DNA from: Lophium mytilinum
Taxonomy: Eukaryota; Ascomycota; Dothideomycetes; Mytilinidiales; Mytilinidiaceae
Direction of reading: 5' to 3'
DNA length: 64,000 nt
Assembly (NCBI GenBank): GCA_010093605.1
Contig: MU004181.1
Location: 1,364,001 to 1,428,000 of the forward strand
In this document: piece by piece, positions 21,602-33,134 of the stretch
How positions within the stretch are numbered: the first letter of the stretch is position 1
Layout: every line of letters starts with the position of its first letter
Program-made: the position numbers and the translations under genes
The notes under the pieces: generated by a model
The model's database searches: none
Seen by the model: only the letters and a program-made list of their open reading frames with translations
Told to the model about the DNA's origin: nothing

Positions 21602-23605
21602 TTAAAGTTGCGTCCAGTCATTGTAGATCGAATCGAAGGGTGTGTGGTTGATATCCCACGGCAGTTGAGCGGCGTTCTGCTCCAAGATCTCGACTATTGC
21701 ATCTAGGTTATCAGGAGTGTTTGCCCACTCGATGTCGTAGAATGACGGATGTTTAGAGAACCGGATGCAACGCGATAGGACGCTATTGTCGTCAGGAGGT
21801 GGATATGGAAGATCTCGCAGTAGACCACCTTGTACATACGGATTCTCCCTGCCGAGTCCCAAATCAGGCTGTTCCGCTGCCGTAGCTGAGAGCGTCCTAT
21901 TTTCGAATAGAGGCTCGTTTGAAATCAGGTGGCCGGGAGCTCGGTTGGGCGTTACCGTGGTCTGATGGCAGAACTCTTCTTCGTGTCCAATGCTATCGAT
22001 CTTCAATCCCGTCGTTGGATTGGGGGTTCGAGAGCCGAAGACAGCGTTGCCTAGGAAGTAAGGGTTCGGAGTTTGTCCTCCATAAGGATCTGCAAGATCT
22101 TCTGGGCCGTTTTCGTTGGCATGTCCTAGAGTGCGCCGGGTAGGCAGTTTTTCCACGTGAGTGCGGCTGACAGTTGGTTCGCTCGTGTGGGGTACCGGGT
22201 TTTGCTGGTCTAGAGAGCCAGGAACGCGTTTCGCCTCACGCTTCAGGCGGTTGCACTCCGCTCGGATTTGCTCTAGTCGCGGGTTCCACCGCGCAATGCA
22301 AGCACCATCAAAGTGATTCCCGGACAGTCGTACCGGTCCACCAGCATCGCTGAGCGCCAGCTCGACATCAGCCGGATACTTGTATGTTCCTGGATGGTCT
22401 TTAGCCCACAAAACCGCTTTGGTTAAGTCAGCTGCGTCATCTCCTGATGGAACCTGATCGACGTCATTCAACAGAGATTCTAGCATCACGTAACCAGGCG
22501 GCCAGAATGTCTGGTCTGGTAAGCAGTGGGTGACTCCACGAACCTGAATGCCAGCGAGAGAGATGTTCTGAGGATCCCAATTGTCGTTGGAGATCTTCTG
22601 CTTGTGGGTCGTGAACGTCCAGCCAGGAACAGGATTGTTGCGATCCTTGCCTGCGCGAAAGGCGTGCTGATAGCTGTGAAGTATGGAATTCCGAGAGTAA
22701 AACCTGTCATCTTCATCCAGTAAAACGTCTGCCCGTGCAGTAGCACGATCAAGAGCAGTGCCCCCAGTACGGTGGCAACGAACGATGAACTGGTGGAGCG
22801 GGTAAGTCAACCCATTAGTTACAAGCCGATTTGCAACATGATAGTTCAGATGCGCATGGCCCAACAGCACTAAGATTTCGACAAGGGTGACGTTGATGCT
22901 CGGAAGTGGGTGGTTTTGATGTGGTGCCTTCTTCATGAAGTCATAGACCCTGCTCGGCTCATCATCTTCTGCAGCTTTGCGCTTTCGATGCTTTCGAGGC
23001 TTCGATGCATTCGTTGTGCAGGTTCCGGAGTTTGTGGTGAGATCATCTGACACCACTGTCTTTGTAGCTGGGCCCTTCTGTTGCTGGCAGTGATCGCCTA
23101 GCAGTGGCGCATCTGAAGATCCAGAGCCATGAAATCGAGCTTCAGTATGATAGACTCCTTCAGAAGCTGTGCTATTGAAGATCGCTGGAGACTGAATGCT
23201 AGCTCCTTCTAGAATGTGGGGCGGCTCGCCGGTAGGTGGCTTGATGTGCTGCAGAAGGTAAGGTGCATTTGATCCCGTGACTTCTTGCTCGTACAATTGG
23301 CCATGCTGGGCAGCAATCGGCTCAGCTGAGAAAAGCGAGAGGTGCTCAAGAGTAGCGCCAAGATCTCCCTGATATGTAGTGGTGTAGAGCTGGTGAATGT
23401 CTCGAATCATTTGCGATGGAAACAGTTCCTTCAGCCTCGCCACCGCCCGGCTATGCTCGGCACCTGGTATGTCCTCAACTTTCATGTCTCCGATCTCAAG
23501 CTTCTGGCGCTTTGCCTTAGGCTCAGACACCTGGGTGAGATCAGCAAATTCAAGTTCGTCCTGAAGCTCGTCTGCTCGTCCACGTTTAGCCCCGGCCATG
23601 GGCAT
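21602..23605 (-). CDS. Uncharacterised protein with CUE-like segment, family member 2 of 3
   Basis: A single exon, 667 aa from the ATG at 23605. The frame remains open upstream without an ATG. Residues about 54-92 look like a CUE ubiquitin-binding fold: AVARLKELFPSQMIRDIHQL, with the FP pair at 62-63 and GD at 80-81 of YQGDLGATLEHL. A basic KHRKRKAAEDDE (nuclear signal) precedes the shared core: YDFMKKAPHQNHPLPSINVT, VEILVLLGHAHLNYHVANRL, TYPLHQFIVRCHRTGG, SYQHAFRAGKD, VPSGDDAADLTKAVLWAKDH, GACIARWNPRLEQI. The C-terminus repeats the RCIRFSKHPSFYDIEWANTP block. It lies in tandem with the gene at 19090 and head to head with the one at 25037. Function is unknown. Confidence 0.75.
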   Translation of the reverse strand: MPMAGAKRGRADELQDELEFADLTQVSEPKAKRQKLEIGDMKVEDIPGAEHSRAVARLKELFPSQMIRDIHQLYTTTYQGDLGATLEHLSLFSAEPIAAQHGQLYEQEVTGSNAPYLLQHIKPPTGEPPHILEGASIQSPAIFNSTASEGVYHTEARFHGSGSSDAPLLGDHCQQQKGPATKTVVSDDLTTNSGTCTTNASKPRKHRKRKAAEDDEPSRVYDFMKKAPHQNHPLPSINVTLVEILVLLGHAHLNYHVANRLVTNGLTYPLHQFIVRCHRTGGTALDRATARADVLLDEDDRFYSRNSILHSYQHAFRAGKDRNNPVPGWTFTTHKQKISNDNWDPQNISLAGIQVRGVTHCLPDQTFWPPGYVMLESLLNDVDQVPSGDDAADLTKAVLWAKDHPGTYKYPADVELALSDAGGPVRLSGNHFDGACIARWNPRLEQIRAECNRLKREAKRVPGSLDQQNPVPHTSEPTVSRTHVEKLPTRRTLGHANENGPEDLADPYGGQTPNPYFLGNAVFGSRTPNPTTGLKIDSIGHEEEFCHQTTVTPNRAPGHLISNEPLFENRTLSATAAEQPDLGLGRENPYVQGGLLRDLPYPPPDDNSVLSRCIRFSKHPSFYDIEWANTPDNLDAIVEILEQNAAQLPWDINHTPFDSIYNDWTQL

Positions 23606-25036
23606 GGGTGCTAGGTTGCTCTCGGAATTTGTGGTGTGGGGTTGTAATAGCAGCTCGACGAGTTGGAGATCCGATTGGCGAAGTTCCAAGGCTAGGCGGA
23701 CTCGTAGAAACTATGTGAGAATTGTAGGACTTACAAGAAGACGGTGGTGGGGTCTCGAAGGCGATGAGAAGAAAGGGCTTTAACCTGCTGAGAAGAGCTG
23801 CTATATACAATTCTCCAGGCGTATGATTCCTGCACATTCACGAGCGAAGTGCCTTAACATCTCGAAGGTGCCTTGAGGTGAACGTGAGACACTGGACAAC
23901 GACTTCCCACAATGCTCGAATTTCTTGAGAACATTGTGCGGACCTAAGGTTTCGCGTATTTCTGCATCATGGCAGATGAGCCATGCGATACGATCCTGAT
24001 ACATTGTGTAGGAGTCTTGAGTAAGAACCAAAATGACAACGTTGAGCGAGACGATCATAGCGGCTTGACGGATTCAATTTGTCCTTGATAGCGAGCGCCA
24101 TAGGAAGTGGAGATGAGAAGAGATCAACACATAATACTAAAGGAAATGGATAGTATGCATTGTGACAGAGGCGTATACGAAGACTGATATTCTAGACTTA
24201 GGGGAACAAGAGCCAGCAGAACTGAGAAAATTCTAGAGAATTCTTGTGCGCAGGCATGATCCTGCTTTAGGCTAGTAATTTTGCAAACCTCACCGCTGCC
24301 AGCCATGATCGTATTGTATCTCAGCTTAGCCGAAGTTCAATCTATCAGACCTAGCGCCTTTCCAAAGTAGCATTGCGCTACCACTTCGGACGGAGAAACA
24401 TTGCGACGTTGGTACTTATCCGCATCCGAGGACAAGTCCAAGGATGGTTTTTTCATCCCTTACGGGAGGACATTTGGGCACCATCAATCGGTTTGACACC
24501 TGGTTGTTTGGGTTGAGGTGGAGAAACGTTAGTTTTCCGTCCGAAAAGTAAGGATCAGTTCTAAATCTCAATCCAGCTGGAGCGGTTACAGTGGCTGCCC
24601 TCGCTTTCGCTAAACACAAACTTATCATCGGCCGAGCTGCATTTTATTAGCTTTCAGTCATTTAAGAAAATGAAGAAAGGGGTTTGGATTATCCTGTGTT
24701 CCCCGACCTTGACACCGCAGCAATCTCCGAATTTTTGCGTCCGCTAGGGAGAGGGACCGCAAAGAGGGTGAAGCATGTGAACAGACATGCAAACTATCTA
24801 CTCCGGGCTCAAGAAGTGAGCGGCGCTTCCGCATTGGTAATGACGCTTAGGATCGTGGTGACAAGCGGCGGTTGCTACGCGTTGACGCGTTGATAGCATC
24901 TCCGCTTATCCATTCACCTCGCCTACTAATCTCTTTCGTAAGGCCTAGCTTCAACGAGAAGCCAATCCACTTCCTTCTCCGCCTTTACACAAAGCTCTCA
25001 CCACCCGTCGCCAGCAGTGCCAGTGAAGCAACCCAG
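23606..25036. other. Divergent intergenic region between family members 2 and 3
   Basis: About 1.4 kb between two divergent starts. A short non-ATG-open frame continues upstream of 23605 and ends at a TAG that follows a GTAAGT..CACATAG string too short to be an intron, so a 5' leader is more likely than an extra exon. No other feature was seen. Confidence 0.35.
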
Positions 25037-26673
25037 ATGGCTAACAACAAGCTAGACTCCTCCAAGCCCAGAAACGAGCGCAACGCTGCCGAAATTTTCG
25101 CCGTCGCCTGTCTTGCTACTCCGAAGGCGCCCGTGGAAACACAGGCCTCCAAATCCACTCCGAGCGAACTTTACGAACTTGCCGTCTTGGGATACCACAC
25201 CCGTATGCGATCACTCAACCACCACCGAAGAATACAATACGGTCTGCCCCTACCTATTTCGCCAATACTGCCACGTATAGTCGTCGCGGAGTTCATCAAA
25301 CAAGACAAAATGGCGCGAGAGAAGCGAATTGTACCTTCAGACCCCGGCGCTATCGTGAATCGCGAAGCAGAGGAGCTAAACAAGTCTGCGGTGGAGGCGC
25401 CAATGGAGTATGCAGGAGATAATGAAACAGAAGTACAATGGGTTGGGGATGGCGGTATATTGGCGAGAGTCAACAAGGACTGGCATGACGAGACTACACG
25501 GGTCAACATGGCAGGTGTTCAGAAGACTCTGCGAAGGCCAGAATACACACTGCCTGTTGGAGCGAGGTGGCTGAGCTATATGAAAGTCGGAAAGACGACA
25601 TCGAGGCATACCCATAGTTCGAAGGAGTTCGTGGAGGGAGCTGTCCACGAGGATTGCATTCTTCCTCCGGGCGTCCCTATGTCTGGCGTAGAGATTCTGG
25701 TCAGTTAATGTGGTACTTGTGATAAGATTGCACGTCACTAACCTCTGCAACATAGGCATTCTACCCTCATCATCTCCACTGGCCAGCAGTAGCTCTGCGC
25801 CTTATCAACAACTCTCACACTGGAGCTTCCCTTTCCGGCATTATCGTACGTATTTCGCTGGAATCCCATAGGCCCTTATACTAACGCTGAATCCTGTAGT
25901 CGTGGCTTCATGGCCAGAAAGAAAGCACCGTAAGCCGACAAATAGTCAAAGCTACAGTCCGCACTGCTGGCATCAAGTTCACGGGTAACGCAACGTGGAC
26001 AGAAACCCGCCATCAACCTACCCCCACTACCAATATCTCTCCTGACGCCCTTGTGCCATTGCCCCGAGTCGCCGAGAGCGGTCTATGTGTCCCAACCTAC
26101 GCACAACTAGTGGCAAGCCTAACGCATCTCCCAAGTGGCCTCCACGCGCGGGCTCTGACGGCATGCATCGAATTCTGGCTTCAACATAAGGACTTGGACC
26201 TGAATGTGTTGCATACCGCTGAACTGTATCGTGCATTGCAGCCACGCCTGAGGAGCGTGGGGCCAATGAACCTGGATGCTGTGGCGCTGTCACAGTGGAA
26301 CAGCAGCGAGAATGTTGATGGTTCTGGGAAGCGGTTGACAGAGAACCTGCTCGAAGAATACGAGAGGGGCCGTGGATTGGTAGGAGAGAGACCGGACTCC
26401 AGCCTAAATTTTCATATCACGGAGGTCTTGCTCGCTCCGCTGTTTGCGTGGCAGAGAGTGCGAGTGGCTGGATTGAACGAGATCGTGAAGCGAAAGGAGA
26501 GGACCGAACAGCCTGCGAAGGCAGCATATGGCGTACATACGCCTGCAGGCCCAACAGTCGGAAAGAAATTACCGGCTCCTAGGGCGAAGACTGTCAAGAG
26601 GAAGGCTGCTGAGATGGGTGAAGGCAATGACATGAAGTCAGCGACAAAGCAACCGAAGAAAGCCAAGAAATGA
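25037..26673 (+). CDS. Uncharacterised nuclear-looking protein, distant family member 3 of 3
   Basis: Three exons, 25037-25699, 25756-25845 and 25900-26673, all junctions in phase 0; 508 aa. The start is the ATG giving MANNKLDSSKPRNERNAAEI. The segment across the first intron, GVEIL|AFYPHHLHWPAVALRL, aligns with VELIALLPHSILSWPIANRL of member 1. A later stretch, VASLTHLPSGLHARALTACI then EFWLQHKD, aligns with LESLLNDVDQVPSGDDAADL then AVLWAKDH of member 2, and a Trp follows at the same spacing. I therefore place it in the same family, at much greater divergence. The C-terminus is a Lys-rich tail (KTVKRKAAEM, KQPKKAKK) that looks nuclear. No known domain was recognised. Confidence 0.68.
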
Positions 26674-27244
26674 TGTTAGGTCAATCGTTGATGGGGTTGG
26701 AGGAGGTTGTCCAGAATGAAGATGAGAAAGGATTGGTGGTAATGGTGAGCTTGGACAAGCCTTTGGCGATTGGTATGGCTATGCTGTTGTAGGATAGATG
26801 TTTCTCGTAAATGCAATGATAAGGCTAAAACTTTCGATGAGGCTGTTGATGAAAAGTGCACCCATGAATGTCGATTAGGGGAACAGTCTCGGCGTCATGG
26901 GCGCGCAGCCGGACTTATTGCTTTCGAGGAGAGAAACATTGCAGTCTCGAGCATCCGAATTCGCAGTCGTAAGCTCCGAGACTACTTAAGCTCTTTGCAG
27001 TCCCCTAGCCTGGATGCCAACCAGAGACGTCCCTAATGTCTGGCGTTGTTACCTGGGTAGTGGGGACGAACTATCACTATTAGCATTGAAAGGGCAGATG
27101 TAAGGCCCATACACCGGGTAGGCAAGCGTGTTGACACGCCGGGGGAGTTGGTTTTCAGATGGGATGGAAAGGCAGTGTGGCAGGTAGCATATGGGATGAA
27201 GTTGAGACGGATAGGATTAGATCCGCTTAGTCAGCTCCCGTATC
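26674..27244. other. Intergenic
   Basis: These 571 bp lie between two genes on the plus strand. No motif or coding frame of substance was found. Confidence 0.35.
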
Positions 27245-28393
27245 ATGGGTCACTTGAACCTCAGCTATGGTCCAGAGCTAGTAAGATTTATCTACACTTA
27301 CAACATGCCTCTTCACAAGCCAAAGTCACAGAGAAGCCGCTTATTCAGGCCCCCCAAGCGATCAGCCTCTGGCACGCCTAAAAATGCAATAGAAAGATCG
27401 CTGTCTCCCCTCGAAAACTTGCCGGTGGAGCTTCTCCAAAAGGTCTTTCTGTACGCCGAGAACGTAGCTCTTGCGAGGAGTAGCCCATATATTGCAGCTG
27501 CGGTCTCATCGGAGCACATCATCCAGCATTTTGCCATGCGTGTGTTGTTTCCTCGGGAAGAAGCAGTTACTGTTGACCAGCGGGCTGGCGGGACCGATTC
27601 TGACGCCATGTCAGATTCGCCGGTGACCGCTCATGTAGGTGGGCAGTCCGAGAGACGTTCAGCTCGCCTCATTCGGAATACGGGACGGCTCTGGCGACGG
27701 TACACTGATTCCTTTTTCAAGGATTCAACTGACATACTTGCCTGTCGCTTCATGACCTGGGAACGGTTCAAGAGATGCGTGCAACTGGGCCTGCCGACCT
27801 TCGATGCGTCTTACTTCGATCATCCCTATCGACTACCCTCCACTTTTCAGGAAATGAAACACCTTGAGAAAGAACAGATACCCCGAAAGCTTCTCTGTGG
27901 TCCTTGGACCTCTGACAAGGCCGCCTTTCTATATTTTCTAACCTTCGTTGGACTGCGGGCTCCCAGGTCCTGTGAAAGCATTGCCAACGAAGGTCTTCGT
28001 GAGGCTGTTTCGCAGCAATCCCCCCGTGCCGTCGCGGCACTCGTATCGCCTTATGTTATGGCTCGGCCCACTACGAAGCTCCTGCGCAGCGCCGTAATCG
28101 ATCATGATTGCCACCTTGCAATCGTTCGCCTTCTTATCACGCCCTGGGAAGACGGCACAGGAACTCCACCATTCCTTGACTTCGAGGATGTCGAGCTTGC
28201 ACGATGGATTGAGACGCAGAAATGCCGCGGGAGCCCCAAGGGATCGTGGCTGGGGGCGTTGCTGAAGGACGCGCGGTTTGGGCTTCTTCGACACATGTAT
28301 AGACGGCCCGGAGGTCGTAATGGCTCTCTAGACGTGACGCCAGATGAGGATGCTACCATCCCCATAGCTCAACGCCGTCCAGATTCAGCCTGA
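27245..28393 (+). CDS. F-box-like protein
   Basis: A single exon, 382 aa from the ATG at 27245; a second ATG at 27305 (MPLHKPKSQRS) has a better context and may be the true start. After a basic N-terminus comes a short F-box-like helix pair: SPLENLPVELLQKVFLYAEN, then VALARSSPYIAAAVSSEH. The remainder includes FMTWERFKRCVQLGLPTF and a helical block from ESIANEGLREAVSQQS to CHLAIVRLLITP. F-box proteins of this short fungal type present targets to SCF ubiquitin ligases; many are lineage-specific. Neither target nor named orthologue can be given. It follows the three-gene family on the right but shares no sequence with it. Confidence 0.72.
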   Translation: MGHLNLSYGPELVRFIYTYNMPLHKPKSQRSRLFRPPKRSASGTPKNAIERSLSPLENLPVELLQKVFLYAENVALARSSPYIAAAVSSEHIIQHFAMRVLFPREEAVTVDQRAGGTDSDAMSDSPVTAHVGGQSERRSARLIRNTGRLWRRYTDSFFKDSTDILACRFMTWERFKRCVQLGLPTFDASYFDHPYRLPSTFQEMKHLEKEQIPRKLLCGPWTSDKAAFLYFLTFVGLRAPRSCESIANEGLREAVSQQSPRAVAALVSPYVMARPTTKLLRSAVIDHDCHLAIVRLLITPWEDGTGTPPFLDFEDVELARWIETQKCRGSPKGSWLGALLKDARFGLLRHMYRRPGGRNGSLDVTPDEDATIPIAQRRPDSA

Positions 28394-28862
28394 TTCAAAT
28401 GCTTGTGTATGAACATGGATCTTTGATGCTGCTGGCGTGGTGATGGTCCCTGGCGTTGCTGCAGCGATTTATACAGTAACTGGAACAAGCCCAGCTCTCT
28501 CGACGCATTGCTCGTGCTTGTGAATGCCCCACATTTCCCCGACTCCTAGGCGTAGATCGCGATATAACGGTAAAATAAGCATACCTGAACCCGCGCCGTA
28601 CCAGATCTGCGGGGCTATACGTGGCAGGGATGAGGATTAATGACGCTATGGCGTCCGCTACCTTTGGTGTTGCAGCGGGAGAGGCAGCAGACTCTCGCGG
28701 CCGGTGCTCTTGCTTCCTCGCGCCCTCTTCTTCTACATGTCCTGTGCTTTTATCCTCATGCCCCTATGTGGCCCTTTAATACATTAATATCCACTGTACA
28801 CCGCCTTCCAACCGAGCGCTACTCGCCGAGAGCGTCTTCAGTGAACCCCTGTCTGCCCTCAG
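28394..28862. other. Intergenic upstream of the Spo71-like gene
   Basis: These 469 bp contain no convincing coding frame. They hold the 3' UTR of the F-box gene and the promoter of the next gene. Confidence 0.35.
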
Positions 28863-31800
28863 ATGACTGCCCCGTCAACGCCGCGCCGGTCATGGCAAGA
28901 ACCGCCAGATGTGTTGAACCTGTCTGCAGATAGTTACACAGCTCAGAGACTTGTGAGGCTGTTCTGGAGCTCTGGAATGCAATTGCTGACAGTTTGGCCT
29001 AGGAACATGCCACGCCCAACCATATCCACCTTACCTCCAGACGCGCATTCATCGGCCCAATACCTGTTCGTCCATCTCATTGCATATAATGATATACCGT
29101 GTGACTTACACATGCATGACAGGAAGGATGGCTTAAAAGTCACCGGAAGAGCTGGTATCAACACCACCTCCACATCAACTATTCCTCCCGCGCTGCGACA
29201 TTCTCTGAAGACCCCGTACAAGCTCGCCAGCGACGTCTATCTGGTCTGGAAGGGCCCAGTGCCTCCGTGCTGTACGGTCACAGCTTCCCACAACCGGACA
29301 ATCTGTCGCTGGAAGAAGAACCAGAAGATGATGGCAGTATCCAAGAAGAGGATAGTGGAGCTGCTGTAGCCACGTCAAGCTCGCCCCCTGCCTTGGAAAT
29401 CCCCAGAACCTCTAGAATACAGAGCGAGAATATTGAGGATGATGGCGCAGACTTTGTGGACGCGCCATCGGAGCCAGAGGATGAAGCTATACCAGACCCC
29501 ATGGACCCGTCTCCGCGTCGACTGAAGAAGCGCCGCAAAAGCGCCCAGTCATTCGTGACTGCCTCTAGCACGTCTTCCAGGGAGCAAAGTCCGGCACGTG
29601 GCTTGGAGAACCAAGACTCGGAAGACCATACCGGGGCGAAGGCGACACCGCAGCGGGGCGACTCCCTAGGCATAGCGGAGGGTAGCATCAACCGAGTGGC
29701 AAGTTCTCTCACTCCTGAGCCTACGGGAGAAGAGACTTCCACATCGTCTTTGTTGCGTAGGACTGACAGGAAGAAGGCCCAAGACGAACCCGAACCTCGA
29801 GCGTCAAAAGGTATGATTGCCAGGGTAATGACTAGACGGTCACACAACGGGTCTGTCGAGACACGTTCACAGCACGATGGCGCAGAAGAAGACGTCAGCA
29901 CTATCTCTCGATCCAAAAGCCATCTCCGTAACCTTGTGCATTTCGACGTCCCAGAAGACTCAAAGCGGGCAGAGCTGCAGCTGAAGGCAAAAGCTGCGCA
30001 GATGACTATACAGCACGCTTCCACCAAAGTTCGAAGGAGGAAGGTAAAAGATGGACTAGTAGTCAAAATGGAGCGTATGTTGATTCGAGTGGACATGACT
30101 GCAAACGAAGTCCCAGAGGACTACGACGAGAACGGCAATCAGAAAATCGAGTCGAGGGTTTCAGAGAAATGGCGAGAGTACATGGTCGTGTGCCGGCAAA
30201 ATACTTCCGAGGATGCAGAATTTGTGCTTCAGATGTATAAGTCTCGGGTAAGATTCTCTAAAATCAACGCCGTTTGAGAATTCATTCTCTAATTACTTTG
30301 TGACAGGTTATTCCAGCGATTGAAGCAGCTAAAACTAACAAGCGTGCGAAGTTCGAAATTCCGCTGGGCCGCAAGATCACCAAAGTCAATCTTTACTCCT
30401 CGTTAGATAAGTCCGTGGTGGTATGGATGCCCTCGTCTCGAGGTACCAAGATCTTCATCATGCAGGCTCGCACTGCATCCAATGCAGTTGAATGGTACAC
30501 CTTTCTTAGAAACGTTCTTGGCTGGCGGCGAGCATCCGAGCTTCAGATCAGCATTCCAGACCTTAGCATTAGCTTGAACATTCAAGATCCATTCGAAAAG
30601 CTGGAAGCGTCACAGAACATAGCCCAGGCCGCAGAAGAAGGCGACGAAACCGCCATTCTGAAAACCATGCAAGAAGAACAGGCCGTGGCTAGAAATTTGA
30701 TCAACCGATGCATGTCCATGCTGGGAGAAACAACGGAATGGAGTGACATCCTGGAGGCCTGGACTAAAGAAAGGCGTATGGGACTAGCCTGGAAGCGGTA
30801 CGACCGACTCGAATGGATTCACGGAGCCAATGAAAGGAAGATGTACGGAACGATAGCAATGTCGAAATCGCACGACCTGGAGCTGAGACCGAAATCGCAC
30901 TATCCTACCACTGCTATAACTCGCAAGAAAAAGAAGACGTTAACAGAGCCTGCTCCAGTAGAAGGGTTTCTGATTCGACTGACTTCGCAACGTGGTGTCA
31001 ACAGGCGATTAGGGAGGTTGTTCTTCAAGCGATTGTATTTCTCTACCCACGATCAGTACCTGGTGTTTTCACTGCCAGCAAAAGCTGCTCCGCCTCCTCC
31101 GCCAAAGCTTCCGGCATCTGCAAATTCTAGGGTCCCAACTGCCCACGATATTGCAGAAAACATCCCATTGATATACGCTGTCGACCCATACCCTATTCAA
31201 GACGGAGAAATAGAATGGTTGGCTTCTGGACATACTGGAACACCTGCGAAAGTCAAGCTTCACGATCGAGATGCGCAGGACGAGGCAGATCGAAAAGCCC
31301 AGATCTTGCTGAATTGTGACGGCTACATCAATCTTTGCAATGTCATGAAGGTTCGAAAGGTACACAAGGGCGAGACCTTAGCGGACGAAGACATCGAGTC
31401 AGGATCTGATGTTGACTTCGACGCCGACGTGGAGGATACCAATCGCGACGACGGCACGACACAAGACTTTGACAACGATCGGACATTCGAATTGGTCATG
31501 CGCAACGGTCTGATAGTCCGGTTACAGGTAAGAACTTGACCCTCTTCTCATGAAACCGATCAAAACTAACAACTCAGTCCTACAACAAAGCCACCAGAAA
31601 GGAATGGATCAAGCGCCTCCGCCATCTCACCAAATACTGGAAACTCCGCTGCGCATCCGACATCGCCCTCTTCAAATCCGTCCGCCACCAGAACCTCTCT
31701 AAGCTCAACATCGACGAAGAAACCGAAGCCTACATCGGCCAGTTCGCCCGCAAGTGGGAAGTGACCCAGTCGCACGCCTCGCCGGAACTCTACAACCTCT

Positions 31801-32408
31801 GCGGCATCTCCTGCTGCCGCACCATCCACGTATCCGGCGTCTTATACCGCAAGCCCCGCATCCACGCCGCCTTCTCCCGCTGCAGCGTCATCCTCGCCGA
31901 GGGCCACCTCCTCATCTTCCAAGACGTCCTCCGCAGCAACTCGGGCAAGCAGCTCGCGCATATCCACCACGAGCGCGTTGCGGGCCTCGATCTCAAGGAC
32001 TGCTATATCTACTCCGGCCTGCTGACGGAGAACGACCTGCTCTACCAGAATCAGACATTCGATAACAATAAACCCGGCCATCATGCGCTACCGCGAATTT
32101 ATCTCGAAGACGGGTGGACGAGCACCGATGAGGATGTCATGACGACGTTTGTGGTTTGGTACGGGAAGTCGAAGGGGTGGTTCCGGGCCGAAGAGGGCAG
32201 CGGTGGCGGCGAGAAGGCCGTGAACGAGGGGAAGAGGAGTCGGATTAAGCGCGTAGGGAAGCTGGGGACTACGGGGCGGAGTGTGGTGTTCCGGGCGAGG
32301 AGTCGAGCGGAGAGGGATCGCTGGGTTTTGGGGATTCAGAATGAGATTGAGAGGGTGCAGGGGGGTACGGGGGAGGACTTTAGGATCACGGAGGAGGGGA
32401 GTGGGTGA
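28863..32408 (+). CDS. Spo71-like protein with PH domains
   Basis: My model has four exons: 28863-29069, 29123-30247, 30307-31527 and 31578-32408; 1127 aa. The last three exons and their junctions are firm; exon 1 is uncertain because several donors fit. Exon 2 opens with GWLKSHRKSWYQHHLHINYS and RRLSGLEGPSASVLYGHSF. A long acidic, Ser-rich linker follows. The conserved core includes RVSEKWREYMVVCRQ (about residue 411), ASNAVEWYTFLRNVLGWRR and WTKERRMGLAWKRYDRLEWI. The first PH-like segment starts near 660 (PVEGFLIRLTSQRG), and the second runs from about 936 (SGVLYRKPRIHAAFSRC) to 1110 (ERDRWVLGIQNEIERV). In yeast Spo71 binds membranes and helps extend the prospore membrane; filamentous homologues have no settled role. 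Confidence 0.82.
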
Positions 32409-33134
32409 GAGGGTGTTTGTGGTTTTGGTGCGCTGGTTTTTTGGGTATTGGCTGCGGCGTAGCGTGAGGGCGTTTGATGATGCGTGGGTACATACACATA
32501 CACCTGGCGTTGCTGTGGTATTGTTCATTTTCCTTCCAAAGCCACAGTAATGATAGGCCTAATTTGAACACTGTGTAAGACACATAATCTCACACATTGA
32601 TTCTCAAATTATTGCCATCAACAGAATTGATTCAACATCTACTACCCTCTTCGCCACAACATCCACCACACAAATTTATATACACCTCCCCCTTCCAATC
32701 TCACAGAATCAGACCAATCATTACAAGGTTCCACACTACAACTACCACCACAACCACCCTGCTCCTGCAAAACTAAAAAGAAGGCACAGGCAAGGGGGTA
32801 TAAAGCCAATCTTCAACTCGTTTCCGACGTCACGGGCGCTCTCATGAAGTCATCATTCTCAGAAAACGAATGCAAAACCACGAACAAACAAAGCACAGAA
32901 AAGAGGAATAGAGACCAATTGGAGAGGAAAAAGAGGCTACACAATTTTGGATCCTAGAGGCTTAGGATACAGGACAAAATGCTTGGGTATTACAGAGGGG
33001 CTTCGCTTCGCTGATGTTTCGCAGAACGACGGGTAAAGGGGGATGTAGGATATGCGAGGCCAAGGCGACATTCGTGTAAGGGGGAAGGGCGTTTAAGCGG
33101 CAGTCTCGGTGGGCGCGGCCTCAACGTCGGCGGA
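32409..33134. other. Intergenic, tail-to-tail
   Basis: These 726 bp separate the 3' ends of the Spo71-like and coiled-coil genes. CA/CT-rich tracts (32.6-32.8 kb) occur; no gene was found. Confidence 0.4.

Noticed and set aside
29278-30096. 272-codon minus-strand frame
   Set aside because: Antisense shadow of the acidic Ser-rich linker of the Spo71-like gene.
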